From Bacillus sp. ISL-34 (GTDB taxonomy: Bacteria > Bacillota > Bacilli > Bacillales > DSM-1321), in NCBI RefSeq assembly GCF_018613325.1, contig NZ_JAGGQJ010000003.1, forward strand, positions 1-64,000: a DNA stretch of 64,000 nt, given 5' to 3'. The notes beneath the pieces are model-generated. The model was not told the origin of the DNA. It searched no databases and worked only from the letters and a program-made list of their open reading frames with translations. This document shows positions 35,931 to 44,441 of this stretch, piece after piece; position 1 is the first letter of the stretch; every line of letters starts with the position of its first letter. The position numbers and the translations under genes are program-made.

Positions 35931-35940
35931 TGTCATGACA
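35931..35940. promoter_or_regulatory. candidate NiaR operator upstream of niaP
   Basis: TGTCATGACA is a perfect 10-bp palindrome whose flank supplies a TTGTCA -35-like element on the minus strand, with TATAGC 16 bases further. NiaR (YrxA) is the known niacin-responsive repressor of niaP in Bacillus; assigning this site to it is inference. Confidence 0.4.
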
Positions 35941-36110
35941 AAAAAATACTTCATTTTTAAAATAATGAAGAAATCTTGGATATTCTGTCGAATGTTATAG
36001 ATTGAATATTCCCTTTTTTTCATTTATCATAAAAATTGGCATAAATCATAGCGTTAACAATAAGTCATCATGTTTTGCCCAAGATAATCATTTTATTCAG
36101 GAGGGTAATT

Positions 36111-37598
36111 ATGACAAATCTAACGTTAGAAGTAAGTGGAAAGCTGCAAAAATTTTTAACAGGACCAAAAAAGCTCTATATTAATGGTCAGTTTGTGGAA
36201 AGTGCTTCAAAAAAAACCTTCTCCACTCCTAATCCTGCAACAGGACAAAAACTTGCCGATGTTTATGAAGCTGATAAAGAAGATATCGACTTAGCCGTCA
36301 AAGCTGCACGCAAAGCATTCGATGAAGGTCCTTGGTCAAGGATGAGCGCAGCTGCACGCAGCAGACTTATGTATAAACTAGCCGATTTAATGGAAGAAAA
36401 TAAAACTGAACTTGCTCAATTGGAAACGTTGGATAATGGGAAACCAATCAATGAAACGACCAATGCCGACATTCCTTTAGCCATAGAACATATGAGATAT
36501 TTTGCTGGCTGGTCCACCAAGATTGTCGGACAGACCATTCCGGTAAGCGGTAATTACTTTAACTACACAAAACACGAGGCTGTTGGTGTTGTCGGCCAAA
36601 TCATCCCATGGAACTTTCCGCTTCTTATGGCGATGTGGAAGCTCGGAGCGGCACTTGCTACAGGTTGTACGGTCATATTAAAGCCTGCTGAGCAAACACC
36701 GCTTTCCGCTCTTTACCTGGCTGAATTATTGGATGAAGCCGGCTTCCCTGATGGAGTCGTCAATATCGTTCCCGGTTTTGGTGAAACCGCCGGACAAGCA
36801 CTTGTCGACCATCCGCAAGTAAATAAAATTGCATTTACCGGTTCGACCGAAGTTGGAAAATTGATCATGCGCTCCGCTTCATATTCATTGAAACGGGTCA
36901 CATTGGAACTCGGAGGGAAATCGCCAAACATCATCCTGCCTGATGCTGATTTCTCAAAAGCCATCCCTGGAGCTTTGAATGGGGTCATGTTTAACCAAGG
37001 TCAGGTATGCTGTGCCGGTTCAAGGGTTTATATTCAAAAGAAGCATTATGATAATGTTGTTGCCGATATGGCCAGCCATGCAAAAAACATCAAACAAGGG
37101 ATAGGTCTAGATCCAAGCACACAAATTGGACCGCTTGTTTCCGAGGAGCAGCAGAATCGGGTAATGGGCTATATTGAAAAAGGGAAAAACGAGGGTGCTG
37201 AAGTTCTTGTCGGCGGAAATAAGCCGGGTGAACAAGGCTACTTTGTTTCTCCTACTATATTCGCCGGTGTTGAAGAGGATATGACGATTGCCAAAGAAGA
37301 GATTTTCGGGCCGGTCATAGCGGCAATGCCATTCGAGGATTTAGATGATGTCATTAACCGTGCAAATGCCAGTGAATATGGATTGGCTGCAGGCTTATGG
37401 ACAAGCGATATAGCCAATGCCCATTATGTTGCTGGAAAACTCCGTGCCGGTACAGTATGGGTGAACTGTTATAACGCTTTCGACGCAGCTTCCCCGTTCG
37501 GCGGCTACAAACAATCCGGAATCGGGCGTGAAATGGGATCTTATGCACTGGACAACTATTCTGAAGTGAAAAGCGTCTGGATTAATTTGGGTAAATGA
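36111..37598 (+). CDS. dhaS: NAD-dependent aldehyde dehydrogenase (DhaS-like)
   Basis: A 495-aa enzyme that oxidises aldehydes to acids. Active-site Glu lies in TLELGGKSPN and Cys in FNQGQVCCAGSR; the cofactor site IPWNFPLLMAMWK and FTGSTEVGK are intact. Sequence and length are close to B. subtilis DhaS. AGGAGGG sits before ATG 36111, twelve codons inside the longest frame. Confidence 0.93.
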   Translation: MTNLTLEVSGKLQKFLTGPKKLYINGQFVESASKKTFSTPNPATGQKLADVYEADKEDIDLAVKAARKAFDEGPWSRMSAAARSRLMYKLADLMEENKTELAQLETLDNGKPINETTNADIPLAIEHMRYFAGWSTKIVGQTIPVSGNYFNYTKHEAVGVVGQIIPWNFPLLMAMWKLGAALATGCTVILKPAEQTPLSALYLAELLDEAGFPDGVVNIVPGFGETAGQALVDHPQVNKIAFTGSTEVGKLIMRSASYSLKRVTLELGGKSPNIILPDADFSKAIPGALNGVMFNQGQVCCAGSRVYIQKKHYDNVVADMASHAKNIKQGIGLDPSTQIGPLVSEEQQNRVMGYIEKGKNEGAEVLVGGNKPGEQGYFVSPTIFAGVEEDMTIAKEEIFGPVIAAMPFEDLDDVINRANASEYGLAAGLWTSDIANAHYVAGKLRAGTVWVNCYNAFDAASPFGGYKQSGIGREMGSYALDNYSEVKSVWINLGK

Positions 37599-37612
37599 TT
37601 TTTTGACTATTA

Positions 37613-37645
37613 GGAAAGAGGGTCTCAACGAGGCCCTCTTTCTTT
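37613..37645 (+). terminator. dhaS terminator
   Basis: A 12-bp stem with one wobble, AAAGAGGGTCTC (37615-37626)/GAGGCCCTCTTT (37630-37641). Confidence 0.8.
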
Positions 37646-37686
37646 CAGTCCATTGATTCACTGTACCAAATAAGTTATTCAACTAT

Positions 37687-37842
37687 TCAAACCTTTTCAA
37701 TAATCTTTCCTTCTTTAGTTTTGGTAAAATGCAAGATAGACAAAATAGCTGCTGGAGCTTGAGGACTTATGTGTGCAAACGAGATTGCAGGTGTTGATGC
37801 AAAACTGATGTGAAGTGAATTCAGCTCCTTGCCGGTTATCAT
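37687..37842 (-). pseudogene. possible gene remnant between dhaS and ampS
   Basis: A 51-codon frame (MITGKELNSLHISFASTPAI ... KEGKIIEKV) has protein-like composition, and the frame stays open upstream toward ampS with different composition. No ribosome binding site precedes the ATG. I suspect the 3' end of a lost gene, but a chance frame is possible. Nothing else is seen in the dhaS-ampS gap. Confidence 0.3.
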
Positions 37843-37937
37843 GAAACGATTAGTTTTCAAATTCGGTGTAAAAAGTTTCTTTTTTATATGACAATAAGTA
37901 CAATTATAAATGTAGAAAATGGAAAAGGAGTTTTAAA

Positions 37938-39173
37938 ATGATGAGTGATTTTCAAACGAATTTAGAAAAATATGCAGAACTTGCCGTAAAAGTCGGCGTA
38001 AACATCCAACAAGATCAAACCCTTGTCGTAAACACAACATTAGAGGGCGCTGACCTTGTGCGTCTCATTGTAAAGAAAGCATATGAAAACGGAGCGCGCA
38101 ATGTCATCGTTAATTGGAATGACGATATCGTTTCACGTACCAAATATGAACTGGCTCCGGATGAGGTGTTCCACGAGTATCCAAAATGGCGCGCAGAAGA
38201 AACGATCGAACTTGCCGAAAACGGAGCTGCCTATCTATCCGTCATCTCCTCCAGCCCTGACTTATTGAAAGGTGTAAATCCTGAAAGGATTGCCAACTTC
38301 CAAAAAGCATCAGGGACTGCTCTAAAGAAGTGGCGTCAGTATATGCAATCCGATAAAGTGAGCTGGTCCATCGTTGCCGTCCCTTCAAAGGCTTGGGCTG
38401 ATAAAGTATTCCCAGAAGAGGCAGAAGGAAAACGAGTTGATTTGCTATGGGAAGCCATTTTCAAGGCAGTTCGTGTTGATGTGAAGGATCCTGTAGAAGC
38501 CTGGAAAAAACACGATGATACCCTGCATGAAAAGGTTGATTATTTAAATGATAAGCATTACCAAAAATTGCATTATACGGCTCCTGGAACCGACTTGACA
38601 ATCGAGTTACCCGACAAACACCTTTGGGTCGGAGCAGGAAGCGTTAACGTACAAGGTCATGAATTCATGGCTAACATGCCAACCGAAGAAGTGTTTACAG
38701 TTCCATTGAAAACAGGCGTTAACGGTACGGTTTCCAGTACGAAACCACTTAGTTACGGCGGCAACATCATCAATAATTTTTCCGTGACCTTTAAGGAAGG
38801 ACGGATCATTGAAGTTAAAGCTGAAGAAGGGGAAGAAATCCTAAAGCAATTGGTTGAAACGGATGAAGGTTCACACTATCTTGGTGAAGTGGCACTTGTT
38901 CCATTCAACTCACCGATTTCCCAATCGAATGTTTTATTCTTCAATACATTATTCGATGAAAATGCATCAAACCATCTCGCTATCGGCAGCTCCTATGCTT
39001 TCTGCATTGAAGGCGGAAAAAACATGAGTCCAGAAGAGCTTGCAGAAAATGGATTGAATGAAAGCCTTACACATGTCGATTTCATGATTGGATCGGAAAA
39101 AATGAACATCGACGGCATCAAACAGGACGGCACTTCAGAACCTGTCTTCCGTAATGGGGATTGGGCGTTTTAA
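37938..39173 (+). CDS. ampS: M29-family aminopeptidase
   Basis: A 411-aa leucyl aminopeptidase of the AmpS/T family (B. subtilis AmpS about 410 aa). Metal-binding acidic and His residues lie in the C-terminal half (AEEGEEIL, GSHYLGEVALVPFNSPIS, NHLAIGSSYAFCIEGG). AAAGGAG is 8 bases before the first of two tandem ATGs. It cleaves N-terminal residues from peptides in the cytosol and complements Opp import. Confidence 0.95.
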   Translation: MMSDFQTNLEKYAELAVKVGVNIQQDQTLVVNTTLEGADLVRLIVKKAYENGARNVIVNWNDDIVSRTKYELAPDEVFHEYPKWRAEETIELAENGAAYLSVISSSPDLLKGVNPERIANFQKASGTALKKWRQYMQSDKVSWSIVAVPSKAWADKVFPEEAEGKRVDLLWEAIFKAVRVDVKDPVEAWKKHDDTLHEKVDYLNDKHYQKLHYTAPGTDLTIELPDKHLWVGAGSVNVQGHEFMANMPTEEVFTVPLKTGVNGTVSSTKPLSYGGNIINNFSVTFKEGRIIEVKAEEGEEILKQLVETDEGSHYLGEVALVPFNSPISQSNVLFFNTLFDENASNHLAIGSSYAFCIEGGKNMSPEELAENGLNESLTHVDFMIGSEKMNIDGIKQDGTSEPVFRNGDWAF

Positions 39174-39233
39174 TTAAAGCGTTGATATAGAGGGGTTTTG
39201 AAGGTCTAAAACCTTGAGTGGTCACAGTATTGG

Positions 39234-39449
39234 TCACAGTTCTTTATGAAACAAATTATCAAGTTCATCAGCCACGTGTTTCTGCATACTAGGAAGCACG
39301 TGGCTATACTTGTCTAGCGTAATTTGAATGGATGTATGTCCAACTCGCTCTGAAATAACTTTTACATTCACATTTTGTTTAATTAACATCGTAACATATG
39401 TATGCCTTAAATCATGAAAACGGATTGTAGGTAACCCTAGCTTTATCGC
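39234..39449 (-). pseudogene. C-terminal remnant of a tyrosine recombinase (integrase)
   Basis: The frame reads KLGLPTIRFHDLRHTYVTML and later VISERVGHTSIQITLDKYSHV, holding the catalytic H-x-x-R, H and Tyr of phage/ICE integrases. The normal C-terminus ADELDNLFHKEL and stop are intact. The frame is closed by a stop just upstream and the N-terminal 300 residues or so are missing. This marks an old integration event directly after ampS. Confidence 0.85.
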
Positions 39450-39800
39450 CTAAGTTTTCAACATCATCATTTAATCTCTAAACCCTTATCCTGAATTTTG
39501 TTAGGGAGACTGTACCACCGAGTATTTCCCTTTTTCATTATTTTCACCTTGACTAATAGAAGTTACCAATTTAAAAAAGACCTTGTCCGCATTACTCTAT
39601 GACAAGGTCTTCACATTTACTTATGATACGGTTCAAACTATCTCTATTTGAATTCTTTAATGAAAGATATTCTACAAACGACAAATCCTGACTTACTATC
39701 TTTTTAAAAAGACTAGGTAATAATATTTCTAGGTAAGTAATCAAGCATTCTCATCATTTTTAGAGCTATTATATTTTACATAGCTTGAATCATCTTAAAA
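39450..39800. other. degenerate region upstream of the integrase remnant
   Basis: It contains a perfect 11-bp stem AAGACCTTGTC (39577-39587)/GACAAGGTCTT (39601-39611) with a T-run on the minus strand, which can end the lipoprotein gene. A 23-codon frame starting MKKGNTRWYSLP near 39540 has a ribosome binding site but no recognisable identity. Confidence 0.45.
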
Positions 39801-40367
39801 TTACTTAGTCGAGTCTTGTTCATAATTGATATTGTATTCTTGGGCAAGATTCTTCATCTCTACATGATACTCAGTTATCACATTTTTATATTCTTGCCCT
39901 TTGGCATTTGATTGATTTATAAGTTCCGTATCCTTCTTTTCCAAGCCCTCTTTTTCAAGCATTAAAGCCTCATAATATATACCTGTAGCTTCTTCAATTT
40001 TAGCTTTTAACGGCTTTAATTCTTCAACTTCTACAACTAGTGATTTTGCTTTACTTAATGCTTTTTTATAGGTGGGTATAACCTTGTTTGCAAGTACCTC
40101 ATATAATTCTTCATCGTTATGATAATTTTCACCTGATACAGTTGCTAATACTTGATTTGCTTCTGTTTCATAACTTACTATTTCTTGTATATCCTTGTTT
40201 ATAAAATTAACAATTTCTTTTTGTTTATCCTCAAAAGATTGCTTGTTTCCATTTGTGGCTTCAGTTTTAGTCTTTTCTTTTTCGGATTGATTTTCCAAAG
40301 AAGAGTTCTCACTACAACCTACAAGTAACAAAGAAATTGTAAATATGATTAAAATGAATTTTTTCAA
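39801..40367 (-). CDS. hypothetical lipoprotein
   Basis: A 188-aa protein with a signal peptide and lipobox LLLVGC (Cys18), a charged linker, and a helical soluble domain rich in Lys/Glu (about residues 45-180). No family is recognised. It lies in the island scar behind the integrase remnant and next to a large-protein fragment, so a partner or protective role toward that protein is possible but unproven. AT content and codon use look typical of acquired small genes. Confidence 0.75.
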   Translation of the reverse strand: MKKFILIIFTISLLLVGCSENSSLENQSEKEKTKTEATNGNKQSFEDKQKEIVNFINKDIQEIVSYETEANQVLATVSGENYHNDEELYEVLANKVIPTYKKALSKAKSLVVEVEELKPLKAKIEEATGIYYEALMLEKEGLEKKDTELINQSNAKGQEYKNVITEYHVEMKNLAQEYNINYEQDSTK

Positions 40368-40496
40368 AAGTACCTGTCCTCTCTTAGTTCTAAGATTTTA
40401 TTAAAGCTGGATCGTTTTTTATAAATGCGTCCCGACGTTTTAAGTATCCCACCTCATTTGTCATTAATAAATAGCTCCTTTCAAACTAATTATTTT

Positions 40497-40988
40497 TTAT
40501 TCTTTTTCAAAACTTAATCCCAGCTTAATTCCTATCAATAATCGAAGGTCCAGAATAATTTCTTTCCCAATCTTAGCCTCTCCACCTGCTCTGAATGCTG
40601 AAGCACCAGCTGTTCCCTTTATTGTATAGTCAGTAAAAGGCAGCGGAAAGATTCCTGAAACTTCACCTTCAGCCACTGCCGCTTTTGCCCCAAACCCGAT
40701 AGAACTATTATCTATTCCAGCGTAAGCATTCGCTTTAAGAATTTCCCCTTTAGCTTCTACCCCGGTACTGCCTACGTAATCAATTTCCTTATCAAGCTGC
40801 GATTTCACTTTTGCAATATCAACGGCTCCATCAGCTTTTACAACAGGAAGAATACTTTTACCGCCTACACTGGCTTGAGCCTCTGCCATTCCAATATCTT
40901 GGTTAAAACTGCTATCAATTAGTGGGATCAGTGCCGTACATAGCCTGATATTTAAACCTAATAAATCATTGGAATATCTTGAACACAT
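40497..40988 (-). CDS. Gly/Ala-rich C-terminal fragment, probably of a secreted polymorphic-toxin-like protein
   Basis: A 163-aa frame. From about residue 33 (GMAEAQASVGGKSILPVVKA) it shows repeated short beta-like segments: AKGEILKANAYAGIDNSS, AAVAEGEVSGIFPLPFTDY, AGASAFRAGGEAKIGKEI. Similar tails occur in large LXG/WXG-type Bacillus proteins as I recall them. The first 30 residues look unrelated, and the start has only a weak GGGA site. It is probably a 5'-truncated gene rather than an intact one. Confidence 0.45.
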   Translation of the reverse strand: MCSRYSNDLLGLNIRLCTALIPLIDSSFNQDIGMAEAQASVGGKSILPVVKADGAVDIAKVKSQLDKEIDYVGSTGVEAKGEILKANAYAGIDNSSIGFGAKAAVAEGEVSGIFPLPFTDYTIKGTAGASAFRAGGEAKIGKEIILDLRLLIGIKLGLSFEKE

Positions 40989-41007
40989 TTTTCATTCCCA
41001 AATATGT

Positions 41008-41013
41008 TATACT
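41008..41013 (+). promoter_or_regulatory. -10 box of the 55-codon gene
   Basis: A TATACT box lies 10 bases before the GAGGGTGG site; no good -35 is visible. Confidence 0.4.
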
Positions 41014-41035
41014 ATTATTAAAGAGGGTGGCTAAA

Positions 41036-41203
41036 TTGAAAAGCAATAAGTTTAATACTGGTGAAACAGTAACCATTCAGGATACTAATGAATCAGTAAC
41101 CATTAATAAATGGGCATATGTAAAAAACATGAAGAGATATTCTTATACTGTTAAAGAACTTCCAACTACTTTTTTCTTTGAAGAAGAATTAAAAAAAGCT
41201 TAA
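41036..41203 (+). CDS. 55-aa hypothetical protein
   Basis: TTG start at 41036, 5 bases after GAGGGTGG. The peptide MKSNKFNTGETVTIQDTNES ... FFFEEELKKA looks like a small beta-barrel (SH3-like) module with an acidic tail. It has its own terminator. The function is unknown; it belongs to the island scar. Confidence 0.6.
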   Translation: MKSNKFNTGETVTIQDTNESVTINKWAYVKNMKRYSYTVKELPTTFFFEEELKKA

Positions 41204-41217
41204 TGTCATGTCCCTAA

Positions 41218-41249
41218 AACCCTACTCAGTTCAGAGTGGGATTTTTTTT
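41218..41249 (+). terminator. terminator of the 55-codon gene
   Basis: Stem CCC(T)ACTC (41220-41227)/GAGTGGG (41234-41240), one bulge, then eight Ts. Confidence 0.75.
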
Positions 41250-41270
41250 CGCCTTCATTTTTTAGCACAG

Positions 41271-41303
41271 TAAAAAACAGACTCCCATCGAGGAAGTCTG
41301 TTC
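41271..41303 (-). terminator. terminator of the second cold-shock gene
   Basis: Stem AACAGACT (41277-41284)/AGTCTGTT (41295-41302) with a T-run on the minus strand. Confidence 0.75.
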
Positions 41304-41329
41304 ATATCGGTTACGATTTAATTTTAAAA

Positions 41330-41530
41330 TTAAGCTTTTTGAACGTTAGCAGCTTGAGCTCCACGAGCACCTTGCTCAACTTCGAAAGTTACTTTTTGAC
41401 CTTCGTCTAAAGATTTGAAGCCTTCGCTTTGGATAGCTGAGAAATGTACGAATACGTCGTCTCCGTTTTCACGTTCGATAAATCCAAAACCTTTTTCTGC
41501 ATTAAACCATTTAACTGTACCTTGTTCCAT
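41330..41530 (-). CDS. cold-shock protein (CspA family)
   Basis: A 66-aa OB-fold RNA chaperone. RNP1 is KGFGFIER and RNP2 VFVHF. The ERENGDD loop and the ARGAQAANV end separate it from the paralogue at 2667 ([16 protein letters not shown]). AGGAGG lies before the ATG. It is a monocistronic gene. Confidence 0.95.
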   Translation of the reverse strand: MEQGTVKWFNAEKGFGFIERENGDDVFVHFSAIQSEGFKSLDEGQKVTFEVEQGARGAQAANVQKA

Positions 41531-41817
41531 TTTTGTTGCCTCCTAGTGCATAACACACATTGTATTACTATTTTCAATCATTTGGAAAATAACGAGTATC
41601 CTCTTCCACAACCAAAAACAATTCTTTATTAGATTAACATGAAATGATGCAGATAGCAAATTATCCAGTGATATTTTAAAAACGGCTTCACATTCTTTTT
41701 GCCTTCCTATTTTCTTGATTTATCCAATTTAATGATTCAGATATTAAATTATGGGTATATCAGAGTAATAAGAAACAGTGCGATTTTCACTTAAGAATTA
41801 TCAACAAGGAGGTCACA

Positions 41818-42078
41818 ATGAAATATTACAAAGTTTCTAATAGCGGTTTTGACAGTAAAGTTATTGTAGCCTATAGCGGGTATGAGGCACTCGGATATTA
41901 TTTAATGGAAATCGATGATCAACTTGGTTTTGTTGATGATATAGATGTGGAAGAAGTGGATGCTGATGAACGAGTCGAGATTTCCTATACCGGGTATCCC
42001 GTTTATAAAACACTTAAGGAGCTATATCAAGAGAAAGATTTTTGGGAAGTTCCTAATGTTGTCGTGGAAGTCGAATAA
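41818..42078 (+). CDS. 86-aa acidic hypothetical protein
   Basis: A soluble, strongly acidic protein (MKYYKVSNSGFDSKVIVAYS ... WEVPNVVVEVE) with a central run FVDDIDVEEVDADERVE. A perfect AAGGAGGT lies 6 bases before the ATG. No family is recognised. It is transcribed alone, convergent with the ydcF-like gene. Confidence 0.75.
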   Translation: MKYYKVSNSGFDSKVIVAYSGYEALGYYLMEIDDQLGFVDDIDVEEVDADERVEISYTGYPVYKTLKELYQEKDFWEVPNVVVEVE

Positions 42079-42112
42079 TGAAAGCATCCCCCATCTTTAG
42101 GAGAATTCGAAT

Positions 42113-42721
42113 TCACCTCCCAATCAACTCGGTCAAATAGTATTTGGTAATTGCCAGATATTCACGGGTATATGATTTCAACAGTGACACTTTTGGTGTC
42201 TTTGCCGGTATTCCTTTCATGTCCAAGCCTTCTTTTTTTGCTATTTCGACTGCCCGGTAGATATGAAAGTCATTACTAACGATCAATCCTGAAGAGGCTG
42301 TATCAGGAATGAGTTCTTTTGAGAAAACAATATTTTCGTGAGTTGTCGTAGATTTGTCTTCCATCATGATGCGTGCTTCTTCAATTCCCTGGGCGATTAG
42401 CTCCTGTTGCATTGCTTTTGCTTCCGATATTTCTTCTCCCGGTCCTTTGCCGCCTGATACAATGACCACTGTATGTTTATTCGCCGACAAATATTCTGCA
42501 GCTTTGTCAATCCGGTATTGTAAGGATAATGATGGAACCGAACCTTTGACCCTTGCTCCAAGAATTATGAGATAATCGGCATTTTCCGGAATTTGCTGGG
42601 TAATGCTATCTTGAATTTTCATGTGTAAAAACCCAAAATACCCCAGTACTGCAATGACGCTAATTACACAAAATTTCTTTAAAGTTTTTCCCCGATTCAT
42701 TTTCCTTTCATTATATAACAT
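42113..42721 (-). CDS. YdcF/SanA-like membrane-anchored protein (DUF218)
   Basis: A 202-aa protein with one N-terminal membrane helix (about 15-33) and a DUF218 domain: ADYLIILGARVKG, VIVSGGKGPGEEISEA and the SNDFHIYRA block. Members are implicated in envelope integrity and vancomycin tolerance in enterobacteria; the reaction is unknown. Start choice is unsure: ATG 42721 or 42700, each with imperfect spacing. Confidence 0.85.
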   Translation of the reverse strand: MLYNERKMNRGKTLKKFCVISVIAVLGYFGFLHMKIQDSITQQIPENADYLIILGARVKGSVPSLSLQYRIDKAAEYLSANKHTVVIVSGGKGPGEEISEAKAMQQELIAQGIEEARIMMEDKSTTTHENIVFSKELIPDTASSGLIVSNDFHIYRAVEIAKKEGLDMKGIPAKTPKVSLLKSYTREYLAITKYYLTELIGR

Positions 42722-42811
42722 GCCTTCCCACTAACTCCCTCATAACTAAGATCGAAGAGCGGGAAATCATGAAAGACTTCCCTCTCTTCCAAAAATATTG
42801 AATTCAACAGT

Positions 42812-43597
42812 TTATTCTGCAACCATATCATCATATATCAATTTTCCAATTTTACTGATTACTTGACGGCTTTCTTCTTCTGATTTCATATCTTCAGTAA
42901 GAACAGCAGCATAAACAGTTTGTGTTTCTGACCGAATGATTGCACAATCATGGGCAACTCCACGAATTCCGCCCGTTTTGCTCGCGACCTTGACCCCTCT
43001 GCCCATCAGTGATGGAAGTTTATCCCTTAATTGCTGATTGTCAAATACACGCAAGATTCTTTCCTGGCTTTCTTTCGTTAAAAAGTTGCCTGTATGTATG
43101 GCTTTTAAGCAGGTTATCGTATCTTCCGCCGATATGGTATTGTCGTGCCCTTCTTTTAATGCCTTAAAATCCTGCATTTTTCGTTCAAGGACAGTATTTT
43201 TTAAACCAAGTTCCTTGATGCATTGATTGATTTCCTCAAAGCCCAGCAGGTTCATCATCATATTCGTGGATGTATTGTCGGAAACGGTTATCATCAATGT
43301 CAATAAATCCTCTACGGTTAAAAATACCTTGTTCGATAAGACATGCAAGACTCCGGATCCCCCAGTCACTTCATTAGGCGGAATGGTCACTGGTTGATTC
43401 AAATAGATTTTCTTTTGTTCACTTTGACGATAACCTTCGATGATCATTGGTATTTTGATCAAACTCGCTGATTGAAAGGATTCATTCTCGTGATATCCAA
43501 TCGTGTCCCCAAGACCATTTTCAATTTTATATGCGATTCTCCCATTAAATGTTTCAACTAATGCCAAGATATCATGTTCTATAGTTTGTAAGGTCAT
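42812..43597 (-). CDS. class-A beta-lactamase-like serine hydrolase without signal peptide
   Basis: A 261-aa protein with all core motifs of penicillin-interacting serine hydrolases: S45LIK48, SDN (about 106) and KTG (about 209). A glutamate in LERKMQD matches the class A general base, but the following Asn position is Gln. No N-terminal signal or anchor is present, so the protein is predicted cytosolic, unlike secreted beta-lactamases. The substrate may not be a beta-lactam. Confidence 0.85.
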   Translation of the reverse strand: MTLQTIEHDILALVETFNGRIAYKIENGLGDTIGYHENESFQSASLIKIPMIIEGYRQSEQKKIYLNQPVTIPPNEVTGGSGVLHVLSNKVFLTVEDLLTLMITVSDNTSTNMMMNLLGFEEINQCIKELGLKNTVLERKMQDFKALKEGHDNTISAEDTITCLKAIHTGNFLTKESQERILRVFDNQQLRDKLPSLMGRGVKVASKTGGIRGVAHDCAIIRSETQTVYAAVLTEDMKSEEESRQVISKIGKLIYDDMVAE

Positions 43598-43725
43598 CTA
43601 TCCCCTGTTCCTCCCTTATATATCTTTTAATCCCTATACTAAAACCCCTTATACCCTAACTTATTCTACCATGTTAAAAGCAGTACAATCTTCTTATAAA
43701 TTCCAAATTGAATAAATTTTTGTAT

Positions 43726-43752
43726 AAAAAATGAGCCTTCATATCGAAGGCC
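43726..43752 (-). terminator. terminator of the yezD-like gene
   Basis: Stem GCCTTC (43735-43740)/GAAGGC (43746-43751), then TCATTTTTT on the minus strand. Confidence 0.65.
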
Positions 43753-43769
43753 CCCTTAATAACTGTTAT

Positions 43770-43937
43770 TCATCTGGCTTTAACGGCCCGGCCCTTCGCT
43801 AATGGGAATCGTTTCTTCTCGGTTGTATCCACCTGTGTGATTTCACCATCATGTACGGTTATTAAAACTGATCCATATTGCAGATCTTCCAAGCTTGAAA
43901 TGATATGCCTGATTTTCAATTCTTCTTTCTTTTCCAT
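43770..43937 (-). CDS. yezD: YezD-like small protein (DUF2292)
   Basis: A 55-aa protein. The core LEDLQYGSVLITVHDGEIT-QVDTTEKKRFPL has the family pattern G-S-V-x-I-x-V-H-D and T-E-K-x-R-F. GGGGAGAT sits before the ATG at 43937. In B. subtilis the homologue is linked with sulfur metabolism genes; here it is alone. The biochemical role is unknown. Confidence 0.8.
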   Translation of the reverse strand: MEKKEELKIRHIISSLEDLQYGSVLITVHDGEITQVDTTEKKRFPLAKGRAVKAR

Positions 43938-44441
43938 GATATCTCCCCTTCACTACTGGTAATAAAGCTTCGTTTCATGCCTAATATTAAAAAAGCACAT
44001 GCGCGCTTCCCACTTTCAATGTTTTCTTGAGGAACTTGGTTTACCTATCATATCCTCATCACTTTACTTTCCGAATAAGAATAACCAGTTAATAGGAATT
44101 CCATATTCCCCCCCTCACTATAAATAAAAGGCACCCGCCATCTAAGAGATTAGATGTAAGGGTGCCTTTAGTTGACTAATCGGCAATATTCAGGAGTTGC
44201 TTTTGTTATAGAAAAATACGATTCAAGTTACAAACCATATTATTCTTACCAATTAACTTGGTATTTACTAATATAATCCAATTTCCTCCTATTGTCAATT
44301 GCGTTTTTAAATTTTCTGATTAGTCTGCGTTTTATATTTTACTTATTTACCACTTTACCAAACTAAACTATTTGAGATATACTATTTTAGTATAAGTTAT
44401 CGGTATAAACACACTTTGTATTTAAGAAAGGTTCGATATAA
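43938..44441. other. intergenic region yezD / amino acid antiporter
   Basis: It contains one strong hairpin at 44121-44170: AAAGGCACCC (44127-44136)/GGGTGCCTTT (44160-44169) with an inner stem CATCTA/TAGATG, and TTTTATTT on the minus strand, so a terminator in that direction. No gene ending there is visible. I do not recognise a riboswitch ahead of the antiporter. Confidence 0.45.

Noticed and set aside
39174..41250. Intact prophage or ICE
   Set aside because: Only an integrase remnant and three small genes remain; no replication, packaging or conjugation genes are visible.
44180..44441. T-box or lysine riboswitch before the amino acid antiporter
   Set aside because: No T-box AGGGTGGNACCGCG block and no lysine L-box blocks are present.
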